DNA of 64,000 bases, taken from contig NZ_JAGIOR010000008.1 in the NCBI RefSeq assembly GCF_017876795.1, positions 1-64,000 of the forward strand, given 5' to 3'. The number at the start of each line of letters is the position of its first letter. Within the stretch, counting starts at the first letter, position 1. The DNA is from Rhizobium leguminosarum (GTDB lineage Bacteria; Pseudomonadota; Alphaproteobacteria; Rhizobiales; Rhizobiaceae). Of the stretch, positions 1 through 7,200 are shown piece after piece. Under the pieces are notes generated by a model. That model did no database searches and had not been told where the DNA came from. It saw only the letters and a program-made list of their open reading frames with translations. The position numbers and the translations under genes were made by a program.

Positions 1-181
1 GCGCGGATGTTTGGGGGACCGTCTTGGAAAACGTGCAGCACGCGTCGAGGCGCGTGAAGGAAAGACGTCTGTTACTTTCGAAAAGAAGGTCGTCCCAGCA
101 TTTTGCCAGTTTGTTTCGGCAAAGCTGGACCGGCTTTACAAGGAATTTAAGGAACTCTACGGTGATGGAAAAGAGCAATGA
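1..181 (+). CDS. repB: RepB C-terminus (partial, replicon 1)
   Basis: Reading from base 2 gives 59 codons ending at a TGA at 179-181. The last residues (KLDRLYKEFKELYGDG) match in pattern the C-terminus of the complete RepB at 45296-46288 (INMDRLYNEYKGSKQ). RepB is the ParB-like centromere-binding partition protein of repABC replicons. It lies 195 bases upstream of a repC on the same strand, the normal repB-repC order. The N-terminal part is outside the window. The RepB N-terminus at the far end of the window may be its other half if the molecule is circular. Confidence 0.85.
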   Translation, partial: RGCLGDRLGKRAARVEAREGKTSVTFEKKVVPAFCQFVSAKLDRLYKEFKELYGDGKEQ

Positions 182-376
182 ACTAAGTTTGTGGTAGGTA
201 GGTAGGTAGGTAGGTAGACTGCACCCACACGGCAAAGAAAAAGGCCCCGAAGCGGATCCCAGAAGCCCTTCGCAATTAGGTCGCACCTAAAGAATGCATC
301 TCCCGGAATCACGTCAAGAGTCTTTGGCATCGTTTTGGTGAGCGTTTTTCTGTTGCCTTTCGAAAGGTAGAGCAAA
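182..376. promoter_or_regulatory. repB-repC intergenic region, probable antisense ctRNA locus
   Basis: In repABC operons this interval encodes a small antisense RNA on the opposite strand that represses repC. It shares blocks with the second replicon's interval at 46289-46445: AAAGAAAAAGGCCCC near 235, GTCAAGAGTCTTTG at 313-326, and TTTGGTGAGCG just before repC. The shared blocks support a conserved RNA target. RNA ends cannot be fixed from sequence alone. The 5' part is interrupted by a tetranucleotide repeat not seen in the second replicon. Confidence 0.55.
193..217. repeat. GGTA tetranucleotide microsatellite, six copies
   Basis: Six uninterrupted GGTA units plus one G lie 12 bases after the repB stop, inside the repB-repC control interval. 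Such runs are prone to slippage and could vary in copy number. Confidence 0.95.
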
Positions 377-1591
377 ATGCAGACTGAACACATCGCGACG
401 CCCTTTGGGCGGCGGCGGATGACGCTTGCGTTAGTAAAGGCCCAGTTCGATTCCCCTGGGATCAAAAAGGGCAAATCTGCCGGCAAGTGGAAGATTTATC
501 GTGACGCCTGTGAGGCACGTTCACTGCTCGGACTGCGCGACCGCGCGCTAGCGGTACTCAATGCACTTCTGTCGTTCTATCCTGAAACCGATCTGATCGA
601 GGGCGGCAACCTCGTGGTGTTTCCATCAAACGCGCAGCTGATCGTTCGTGCTAATGGTATCGCTGGGACGACTCTTCGGGAGAATCTCGGGCTTCTCGTG
701 CGGGCTGGTCTGATTCAACGAAACGATAGCCCGAACGGCAAGCGATACGCCAGAAAGGGGCGAGACGGTTCTATAGAAATCGCTTACGGTTTCAGCCTTG
801 CGCCGCTGCTTGCACGATCCGAAGAACTCGCCCTTATGGCTCAGCAGGTTGCAGAAGAAAATCGACGCTTGAAGGTGATCAAAGAGCAGATCACCATTGC
901 TCGTCGAGATATACGTAAGCTCATTTCGGCAGCTACCGAGGAGGGCGCGGCGGGCGACTGGCACAGCATTGAGGGCCGTTTCGTTGCAATTACCAACGGT
1001 CTTCGAACCGTACAAGCGGAAGCACGGTTGGCGGAAAGCCTCGACGAACTCACTTTGTTGCGAGAAGAGATCGTCAACTTGTTGGAAGTTCAACTTATTT
1101 CGGGAAAAGCCGGCACCAATGGTGCCGAAAACCGTCAGCACATAGAACATTCAAATACCGAATCCATCCTCGATTTTGAAACTCGCGCCGAAACTGAGCA
1201 TTACAAGAGGCCGAACCAAGAGTGGAAGCGAGAATGCGAGCAGATAAGATCGTTTCCGCTCGAGATGGTCGTTCGAGCGTGCCCGCAGATATCGGATTAC
1301 GCCCCCGGCGGGCGAATTGGGCAATGGCGCGATTTAACGGTCGCTGCTGTAGTGGTTCGTTCTATGCTGGGTGTTTCGCCGTCGGCATATCAGGAGGCCT
1401 GCGAGGTCATGAGGCCGGAAAATGCCGCAATTACGATTGCCTGCATCCTGGAGCGGGCGAGCGACATTAACTCAGCCGGCGCATATCTTCGAGATCTAAC
1501 CGCGCGGGCCGCAAGGGGTGAATTTAGCCTCGGTCCCATGTTGATGGCGCTGATGCGGATCGCCGCGCCAACTCGGACCAGGTCGGCGTAG
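377..1591 (+). CDS. repC: RepC replication initiator, replicon 1
   Basis: 404 residues, full length for RepC of repABC plasmids (about 400-440). The start MQTEHIATPFGRRRMTLALV is the family signature and is nearly the same as in the second RepC at 46446. The N-terminal winged-helix region includes RANGIAGTTLRENLGLLVRAGL; the C-terminal part has VVRACPQISDY, RSMLGVSPSAYQEA and GEFSLGPMLMAL. RepC binds and melts the origin, which in this family lies inside repC; an AT-richer stretch lies near 1110-1170. It follows a repB on the same strand, but no repA is seen for this replicon. The clear divergence from the second RepC argues that two compatible replicons are fused rather than one duplicated. 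Confidence 0.95.
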   Translation: MQTEHIATPFGRRRMTLALVKAQFDSPGIKKGKSAGKWKIYRDACEARSLLGLRDRALAVLNALLSFYPETDLIEGGNLVVFPSNAQLIVRANGIAGTTLRENLGLLVRAGLIQRNDSPNGKRYARKGRDGSIEIAYGFSLAPLLARSEELALMAQQVAEENRRLKVIKEQITIARRDIRKLISAATEEGAAGDWHSIEGRFVAITNGLRTVQAEARLAESLDELTLLREEIVNLLEVQLISGKAGTNGAENRQHIEHSNTESILDFETRAETEHYKRPNQEWKRECEQIRSFPLEMVVRACPQISDYAPGGRIGQWRDLTVAAVVVRSMLGVSPSAYQEACEVMRPENAAITIACILERASDINSAGAYLRDLTARAARGEFSLGPMLMALMRIAAPTRTRSA

Positions 1592-1689
1592 GGAATGCCG
1601 CCGGATCTGGACGGAAACACCTTTGGTGGGAGCTCCAACAATGGAGATATGCGGACCAAATGTTGGGCGCCGGCTTCTCCGTTTTTCAA

Positions 1690-1795
1690 TCGATCGCGGG
1701 GTGGTCAGCCGAAAAATTCTAATCTGGCGATGACGTCGGGCTTGACCCTGCGCGTGGTCTTCGGGCTAGGTCTGCGCCAGACCCATATGTGGACG
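1690..1795 (+). pseudogene. IS5-family (IS903-like) transposase fragment
   Basis: A short stretch encodes RGGQPKNSNLAMTSGLTL followed by VVFGLGLRQ. This aligns with RGGQPLYSDLAIETTLML followed by MVFGLRLRQ of the intact transposase at 38005-39003. Only about 35 residues remain, with no ends. Confidence 0.65.
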
Positions 1796-1814
1796 GCTCC
1801 CACTTGCAAGTGTT

Positions 1815-1948
1815 TTTTGCAGTTATTTTTGATCGGATCGCTTGCCCCATCCCGCCGCCTGGGCCTCCGTCGCCGTAAACAAGCGTCGGGCGCGCTCATC
1901 CAAATAGGGCGAAAGCGTTTCAAATCGCGCCTTGATCGCGGCAATGTT
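1815..1948 (-). pseudogene. ISAzo13-family transposase N-terminal fragment
   Basis: On the minus strand the sequence reads IAAIKARFETLSPYLDERAR and then RLFTATEAQAAG. This matches the start of the ISAzo13-type transposase at 11596-12838 (IKARFETLAPYLDERAR then AATEARAAG). Unlike the 12.8-kb copy it keeps the reading frame across this join, so it shows what the other copy has lost. Confidence 0.65.
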
Positions 1949-2665
1949 TGATTGCGGTAATGTCTATCTTCCGGCTTTGAGCAATTTCATCGAGAATGAC
2001 TGAATCAGATCATATTGAGCCCGTCTAGCCCTCAGGCATGTTCTCGACATTCGATTAATCGGAAAGGCCCAGCCTCATATTCCGATTCTATTGTTTCGCA
2101 CCGAACCCTAAGATGGCGCGCAACGTACTCGGTCGCTCGGCTGTGAGGACCGCTTCCGCTTGGCGACGGTCTTCTGATTGATTCCGTAACGCTTCGAAAG
2201 CGTCCTTAGGCTCCCTTGACTATGTTGTATCGCTCAACGGACTGCCTCTGTCGTCGTGGCGCTCCCGTGAAGAGCCTGGCCCATAGCGCATCCTTTGATT
2301 CGGAAGACAAGGATGCCCATCAAATGCCGGGACTAAACACCTCTTATGTTCATGATCAAGAGCATTTGGCATGATGTTTCCTTTCCGTCGGTTTCGACGA
2401 ACTGCAGCGGTTTGAAGCTGATGCGCACAGTAGGAGACAGGGCTTTAGACGACGGTTGGCATACTCTTATGCGCGGGTTGGTTACCGCATGTCCGTAGGT
2501 TCGTCTGGGGCTGCCTCGGTCTAGCGTCGGGCGTGGACTTCAAGTCCGCCACATAGGTGTTGCGAGGATTCCCCACCGGTGCCCTGCCTCCGACTTTGCA
2601 CATCGGCAGATGATGTTGCGGGTTTTGTTTCTCCTTTCGACCGACGGTTTTGTGATGGTTGGCTT
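1949..2665. other. Gene-free interval
   Basis: No reading frame with recognisable protein sequence and no RNA gene were found. Short open frames near 2445-2780 lack family features. Confidence 0.5.
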
Positions 2666-2958
2666 TTACACTTGGGCGTTGGGCACGACTTCCTGGCCGA
2701 TAGCCCACAGGAACGCGGCTATCTCCCGAGCGCTTGCGGTGACGGCAACAGTCGCTTGCCTGCCATAATCAGCTTTCGATAGCGGGCACACAGCCTGATC
2801 TGGCCCTTCCATGCGATCTCTCGCACCGATCTTGGCAGGCCATCGAGGCGTGCCTGGATGCCTGAGCTCACCCGGGCGGGGAAGCGGTAGGACCAGGCGC
2901 CTTCGATTAGCACGCGCCGCGCTCGTATGTTGCCGGCCCTGGTGATGCCTCCGCGCTT
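2666..2958 (-). pseudogene. IS110-family transposase C-terminal part, split by IS630
   Basis: The minus strand encodes GGITRAGNIRARRVLIEGAW, then YRFPARVSSGIQARLDGLP and IAWKGQIRLCARYRKLI. This is the C-terminal transposase_20 region of IS110/IS1111-type recombinases, where the G-N-x-x-A-R-R-V-L-x-E-A-W pattern is typical. The last part (REIAAFLWAIGQEV) is in another frame, so there is a frameshift near 2760. The upstream half continues at 4104 after the inserted IS630 element. Confidence 0.75.
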
Positions 2959-3043
2959 TATACCAGCCGTCATTGAGCGTGACTCGCGTGGGGATTCCCA
3001 ACGGCCAACGAATCTGAATCTTTGGCGTAAACAGGAGGTTTGC

Positions 3044-3571
3044 GATGGGTTCAGCGCTTTCTTTGCGTTCGGATTTCGACGGTCCATGTTGCGGCGTCTG
3101 GCCCATCAGGCGCGGCGGCTTCTTTCGCTCGCATCGATCTATGATGGTGGCTCACGCGCCGATGCCGCCCGGCTTGGCAGCGTGACAGTTCAGATCGTGC
3201 GCGACTGGGTGGTGCGCTTCAATACTCGCGGTCCCGACGGGCTGATCAACGGCAAGGCTCCGGGAAAGCCTTCTCTCCTGAACGACGAACAGCGAACGGC
3301 GTTGGCGCAAGCCATCGAGCGCGGACCGACGCCTTATCTTGATGGCGTCGTTCGGTGGCGTCTGTGTGATCTGGCCCAATGGATTTGGGAAGAGTTCCGC
3401 ATCTCAGTGAGCGAGGAGACCCTGGGTCGCGAAGTGCGTGCCATGGGGTATCGCAAGCTCTCGGCTCGCCCAAGACATCATGCGCAGGATCCGGAGGCGG
3501 CGGAGGCATTTAAAAAAACTTCCCCGCCGCTGTGGCAGAAATCACCGCCGGTCCCGCCAAGGGCAAAGTGA
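3044..3571 (+). pseudogene. IS630 transposase, N-terminal frame (DNA-binding part)
   Basis: The gene starts at ATG 3044 after an AGGAGG site, but the frame shifts near 3085, so most of this part reads in the frame of LAHQARRLLSLASIYDGGSR. A helix-turn-helix region (ADAARLGSVTVQIVRDWVVR) and the KLSARPRHHAQ linker are present. It ends at an A7 run at 3512-3518, where a -1 slip would join it to the catalytic frame. Because of the early frameshift this copy is probably inactive. Confidence 0.7.
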
Positions 3572-4086
3572 TCGAAATCTGGTTCCAGGACGAAGCGCGG
3601 ATAGGCCAGAAGAACAAGATCACCCGCCGCTGGGCCAAGCGGGGGTCAAGGCCCTCCGCGCCGCACGACCAGCGAACCCGGTCGGCCTATATCTTCGGTG
3701 CCATCTGCCCCAAGCAGGGCAAGGCTGCCGCTCTCGTCATGCCGTGGTGCGACACTCATGCCATGAACCAGCACCTGATAGAGATCTCCCGCAACGTTGC
3801 TGACAATGCCCACGCCGTTCTCATCATGGACCAAGCGGGATGGCACATGTCCAACAATCTCGTCGTTCCTGAAAACATCACCATCCTGCCAATACCGCCA
3901 AAATCGCCCGAGTTGAACCCGGTCGAAAACATCTGGCAGTTCATGAGGGACAACTGGCTCTCAAACCGCGTCTTCAAGTCCTACGAGGATATCGTCGACC
4001 ACTGCTGCTACGCTTGGAGAACCCTCCAGGAGCGCCCATGGAACATCATGTCGATCGGAAGACGCAAATGGGCGCAAGGGTTCTGA
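3532..4086 (+). CDS. IS630 transposase, catalytic (DDE) frame
   Basis: Encodes the DDE part of an IS630 transposase. The first Asp is in WFQDEARIGQKN, the second in LIMDQAGWH, and the Glu in PKSPELNPVENIWQFMRD. The frame is open from just after the TAA overlapping the A7 run, so it is likely expressed as a -1 frameshift fusion with the upstream frame rather than alone. Confidence 0.8.
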   Translation: MAEITAGPAKGKVIEIWFQDEARIGQKNKITRRWAKRGSRPSAPHDQRTRSAYIFGAICPKQGKAAALVMPWCDTHAMNQHLIEISRNVADNAHAVLIMDQAGWHMSNNLVVPENITILPIPPKSPELNPVENIWQFMRDNWLSNRVFKSYEDIVDHCCYAWRTLQERPWNIMSIGRRKWAQGF

Positions 4087-4103
4087 TCAATGACGGTTGG
4101 TAT

Positions 4104-4919
4104 TACACGGTCACCAGAGCTTTCGGATGGCACGAGGCCTAAATACGCCATGAGCTGCGGAGCCGTTTCGAACCGGCGTATATCGCCGATCTCGACAACG
4201 AAGGTGACCGCCGCAATGAACGCAATACCGCGCATCGCCTGATAGGCTTCTACCACGGGCGCCATAGACCAGGATGCCGCTGTCTCGGCCGCCTGCTTCG
4301 TCAATCGCTCCAACCGGACGCCCGCGTCCTCAATGGCCTGGATATATTCTGCAGACAATGTGATGAGCCGGATGAGCAAAGCTCTGCGCCGCCAGCCATC
4401 GGCTATGTGCGCGCGTCCAGGATGTGCGACCGGTGTAAATTCTACCACGGCGAAGCAGGAATGACTGGAGATGCTGGCGTGCCTTCTTCAGCGCAATGTT
4501 TGCATTCTCGCGGGCGCGAACGAGATCCCGTATGGCTTCATGTGCCGTGTCGGGGACCCATACTGCCGTCAGCTCACCAGCACGATGTAACCGCGCCAGG
4601 CTCACCGCATCCCGGCGGTTGGTCTTCACCGATCGCCCGGACGCTAGGGGACAAGCGAAGGGGCCACCACGGTGCATTCATGCCCCAGATCCACGAGCTG
4701 GCGATGGAGATCGTATCCGGTCGGCCCTGCCTCGTAACAAAAATGGAGCTTGGCGCCTCGCTTCGCCAGCTTGCTCACCATCGATGCAACCGAGCACGGT
4801 TCAGCTGAGATGTCCCCAAAAAACCGGACTTCGCCGTTTCGCTCACCATCAGCAACGGCAACAGAAATCTTCAACTTCGATGTATCAAGGCCGATGAAAA
4901 CTTCGCTATGATCGTCCAT
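4104..4919 (-). pseudogene. IS110-family transposase N-terminal and middle part
   Basis: From ATG 4919 the frame reads MDDHSEVFIGLDTSKLKISV, the DEDD RuvC-like N-terminus of IS110 enzymes, then VVAPSLVP followed by an in-frame TAG. A one-base loss shifts the frame into VKTNRRDAVSLARLHRAGEL. A second frameshift near 4345 leads to EYIQAIEDAGVRLERL and RGIAFIAAVTFVVEIGDIRR. The rest lies beyond the IS630 element at 2666-2958. Three lesions plus the insertion make it dead. The first 468 bases recur identically at 60353-60820. Confidence 0.85.
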
Positions 4920-5168
4920 GGTCCGCCCTCGCCTAAGCGCGGGGATAGGCGCCGGCCCATCCGGCGTAACCCCCGTTCCCAGCTTGCTACGAGGGCGGGC
5001 TACCTTCACTGACCGAACATACGGTCTAGCCCTCTCCGAGCAATCAGCGTAGTGTTGATTTCATGCGCACCGTCGCCGGCCCCTCAGCTCTTTTTGCCAC
5101 TGGTAACGGATTTTTGCTGCGCCAATTGAGGCACTACCCGCAGTGCCATCCAGCTGCGAACGTCCTCA

Positions 5169-5762
5169 TCAGCGTTGTCGGGGGGTAAACTCTCTTTCGT
5201 TGTTAAAAAAAATGCAAAGAGCGGAGCTAGCAAGTTTGCGGCCAAAGGCTCGGGCACTCATCAAACCCCACGGATCAAAATGGGCGAGGGCAATATCAAC
5301 CAGGCGTCGCGGCATCATACGGGACGTCGCGACGATAGATGGAGGCTCCTCAACCGAGTAGGCCGGCGCGTTTTCGGCGAGCGAGCCGTTGGACAGTATC
5401 AACTCGTAGTCGTCCAAAGCACGCCGCAATATCATCTGCAACGCATGGGTAGGGCGAGACTCGGCACTTAACGCGTCAAAGGTCGCGGAGATGCCGCGGG
5501 CGGGAAGCACCGCTGACAAAAACACCTGCACCCTGGGATCCGCGCCATGTCGTTCATTCGCACGAAGAACGGTCCTTTTCGCAGGAAAAGCTTGGGAAGA
5601 TACAGTTCTATCGCCTGTTTGGTGACTCTCCGGCTCGATTGCTGCGATCGCTACCCGTGGATTTGAGGTGACGGGCATACTCTCTTGGAACGACCTCGCA
5701 GATTGGCCCGTTGCAAGTCGGCGCGCGTTCTCCGCCGAAACAGCCGGTTTGCGAATACCCAC
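5169..5762 (-). CDS. virC2: VirC2, T-DNA processing accessory protein
   Basis: 197 residues, close to the usual ~202 of VirC2. VirC2 is a ribbon-helix-helix protein that acts with VirC1 at overdrive to raise T-strand production. It starts one base after the virC1 stop on the same strand, so the two are probably translationally coupled, the normal virC1-virC2 order. The C-terminal part (ALQMILRRALDDYELILSNG, DIALAHFDPWGLMSARAFGR) is the conserved folded domain; the N-terminal half is low-complexity. About 170 bases of gene-free sequence separate its end from the IS110 remnant. Confidence 0.85.
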   Translation of the reverse strand: MGIRKPAVSAENARRLATGQSARSFQESMPVTSNPRVAIAAIEPESHQTGDRTVSSQAFPAKRTVLRANERHGADPRVQVFLSAVLPARGISATFDALSAESRPTHALQMILRRALDDYELILSNGSLAENAPAYSVEEPPSIVATSRMMPRRLVDIALAHFDPWGLMSARAFGRKLASSALCIFFNNEREFTPRQR

Positions 5763-5763
5763 A

Positions 5764-6459
5764 TCAATCCTCCAACGCCTTTTCTACGAACGCACCGATC
5801 ATTGCAAGCTCATCCAATGCTCGGCGGTTGTTGCGTAACATTAGTCGCATTGCGGGAGCGTGGGACATATTCGCCACCGTCATGTGCAACATTCCCCGCT
5901 CCTTCATGGCCGCGAAGGCATCACGCTCATACATGGGCACATCAAATACTGGCAGTTGCTCCAGCATATCGTAGGCGGTCCGTTGAGAGACGGTCAATCT
6001 GCCAATGGGAACTCGCTGGCGAAGAACGGCGGTATGCGTTTGCAGTGCCTCGGCCAGTAGCAGCTCGACAATGTAGCGATAAGTCGCAAGCGCTTCATCG
6101 ATGTCCAGAGGTGTCAGCATGGTTGGCACCAGCAGAAAGTCGGAGCTGGCAACAATAACATTGTTCAGTTCACTCAGACCGCCATGGGTGTCGGCCAGCG
6201 CATAATGGAAGCCAGCAGCTTCAGCCTGTTGATATGCGCCCTCCAGTAGAGGCAACTCATCGGCGACGAACACCTCGCATTGATTATCCCAAGCGCCGTT
6301 GCGAAGGGCGTTTTCTTTCCATTTCGTAAGTGGACGGTTTTCGTCAGCTTCGAACAACGCAACCCTCCTCTTCTTGGAGGCAAGCCAGGAGCACAGCCCC
6401 ATTAAGGCTGTAGTTTTGCCCGCTCCGCCTTTGAATGAGCAGCAAGTAATGAGTTTCAT
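5764..6459 (-). CDS. virC1: VirC1, ParA-like ATPase of T-DNA processing
   Basis: 231 residues, the standard VirC1 length. The N-terminus [20 protein letters not shown] carries the deviant Walker A motif of ParA/MinD ATPases (KGGAGKTT); ALADTHGG is the Walker B region. VirC1 binds overdrive, promotes VirD2 relaxosome assembly and brings the T-complex to the cell pole. It is divergent from virD1 across a 233-base interval and is followed at once by virC2, as in Ti and Ri plasmids. The gene appears intact. Confidence 0.95.
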   Translation of the reverse strand: MKLITCCSFKGGAGKTTALMGLCSWLASKKRRVALFEADENRPLTKWKENALRNGAWDNQCEVFVADELPLLEGAYQQAEAAGFHYALADTHGGLSELNNVIVASSDFLLVPTMLTPLDIDEALATYRYIVELLLAEALQTHTAVLRQRVPIGRLTVSQRTAYDMLEQLPVFDVPMYERDAFAAMKERGMLHMTVANMSHAPAMRLMLRNNRRALDELAMIGAFVEKALED

Positions 6460-6692
6460 GGTTTGTATTTTTGCCTACGCCTTGATACTTCTGAAAAGCA
6501 TACAATAGTGATGTATTAAGCACTGATTTAATCAAGAAGCGCGCCTGCGTCAACGTAATTACGTCCAAAATACAGAACGCTGCTGCGTACTCTGTTACAC
6601 TGGTAACCTTTCGCCTATTCCATGTACCACGTAGATTTCTATAATGATGACTGCTAGTTCCCCGAATTTTGCGTTGAGACTATCTACAAAAT
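6460..6692. promoter_or_regulatory. virC/virD divergent promoter region
   Basis: This AT-rich interval separates the divergent virC and virD operons. In Ti plasmids it holds VirG-binding vir boxes and a Ros operator. I see no convincing match to the vir box core. Dyads that could be operators are ACGTAATTACGT at 6553-6564 and GTTAC-N4-GTAAC at 6593-6606. Confidence 0.5.
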
Positions 6693-7163
6693 GTGGACCA
6701 GAAAATGGCAGAGGACTACTCCCCTAACCTGTTCAGTGATGCTCCTGTTCGTAGAAGACGAAGCGCCGCAATAGTTGACCCGCTTGGCTATAAGATAGTC
6801 AGCGTGCGGTTGCGGTCGGCCGAATTTGAATCTTTCTCGGAGCAATTGCGGCCGCTCGGACTTACAAGCAACTTAGCTCTCCGCATAGCAGTGCGTCGGA
6901 TAGCAGGCTTCCTGGAAATTGACGCGTGCACTCGCCAAAACCTCCAAGAAATCACCAGCAGCATTGGTCAAATTGCCGATGCGCTAAACGACATGAGCCG
7001 GGTTGCTAGTCGCGATGGTGGAGTGGATATCAAACGCTTCGAGAGCCATAGGCAGCAGTTTGGCCAAGAATTCGCCGCCCTCGACGCCCTGCTTCGCACA
7101 ATACTAAACGTTTCCCGACGGCGGCAAGATGGCCGACGAATATTACAGGCAAGCGACCGGTGA
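6693..7163 (+). CDS. virD1: VirD1, relaxase accessory protein
   Basis: 156 residues from GTG 6693, or 152 from the in-frame ATG at 6705 (MAEDYSPNLFSDAPV); the family is about 147. VirD1 is needed with VirD2 to nick supercoiled T-DNA borders. The ribbon-helix-helix-like core KIVSVRLRSAEFESFSEQLR and the segment LTSNLALRIAVRRIAGFLEI are visible. It precedes virD2 on the same strand and faces virC1, the standard arrangement. I favour the ATG start but give the longest frame. Confidence 0.85.
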   Translation: MDQKMAEDYSPNLFSDAPVRRRRSAAIVDPLGYKIVSVRLRSAEFESFSEQLRPLGLTSNLALRIAVRRIAGFLEIDACTRQNLQEITSSIGQIADALNDMSRVASRDGGVDIKRFESHRQQFGQEFAALDALLRTILNVSRRRQDGRRILQASDR

Positions 7164-7200
7164 GAGGATTTCCGGGGAACGTCGCTGTCAGGTGGCCAAG

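Larger units (their letters stand above)
2959..4102 (+). mobile_element. IS630-family element 1
   Basis: Ends are near-matching inverted repeats: TATACCAGCCGTCATTGA at the left, and the right end reads TCAATGACGGTTGGTAT. Insertion is at a TA dinucleotide, as expected for IS630. It sits inside the IS110-type gene, whose two halves (LGLVPSESSGDRV at about 4110 and GGITRAGN at about 2950) lie on either side. Confidence 0.8.

Noticed and set aside
6460..6692. vir boxes in the virC/virD interval
   Set aside because: I searched for TNCAATTGAAAY-type cores on both strands and found no convincing match, so none is annotated.
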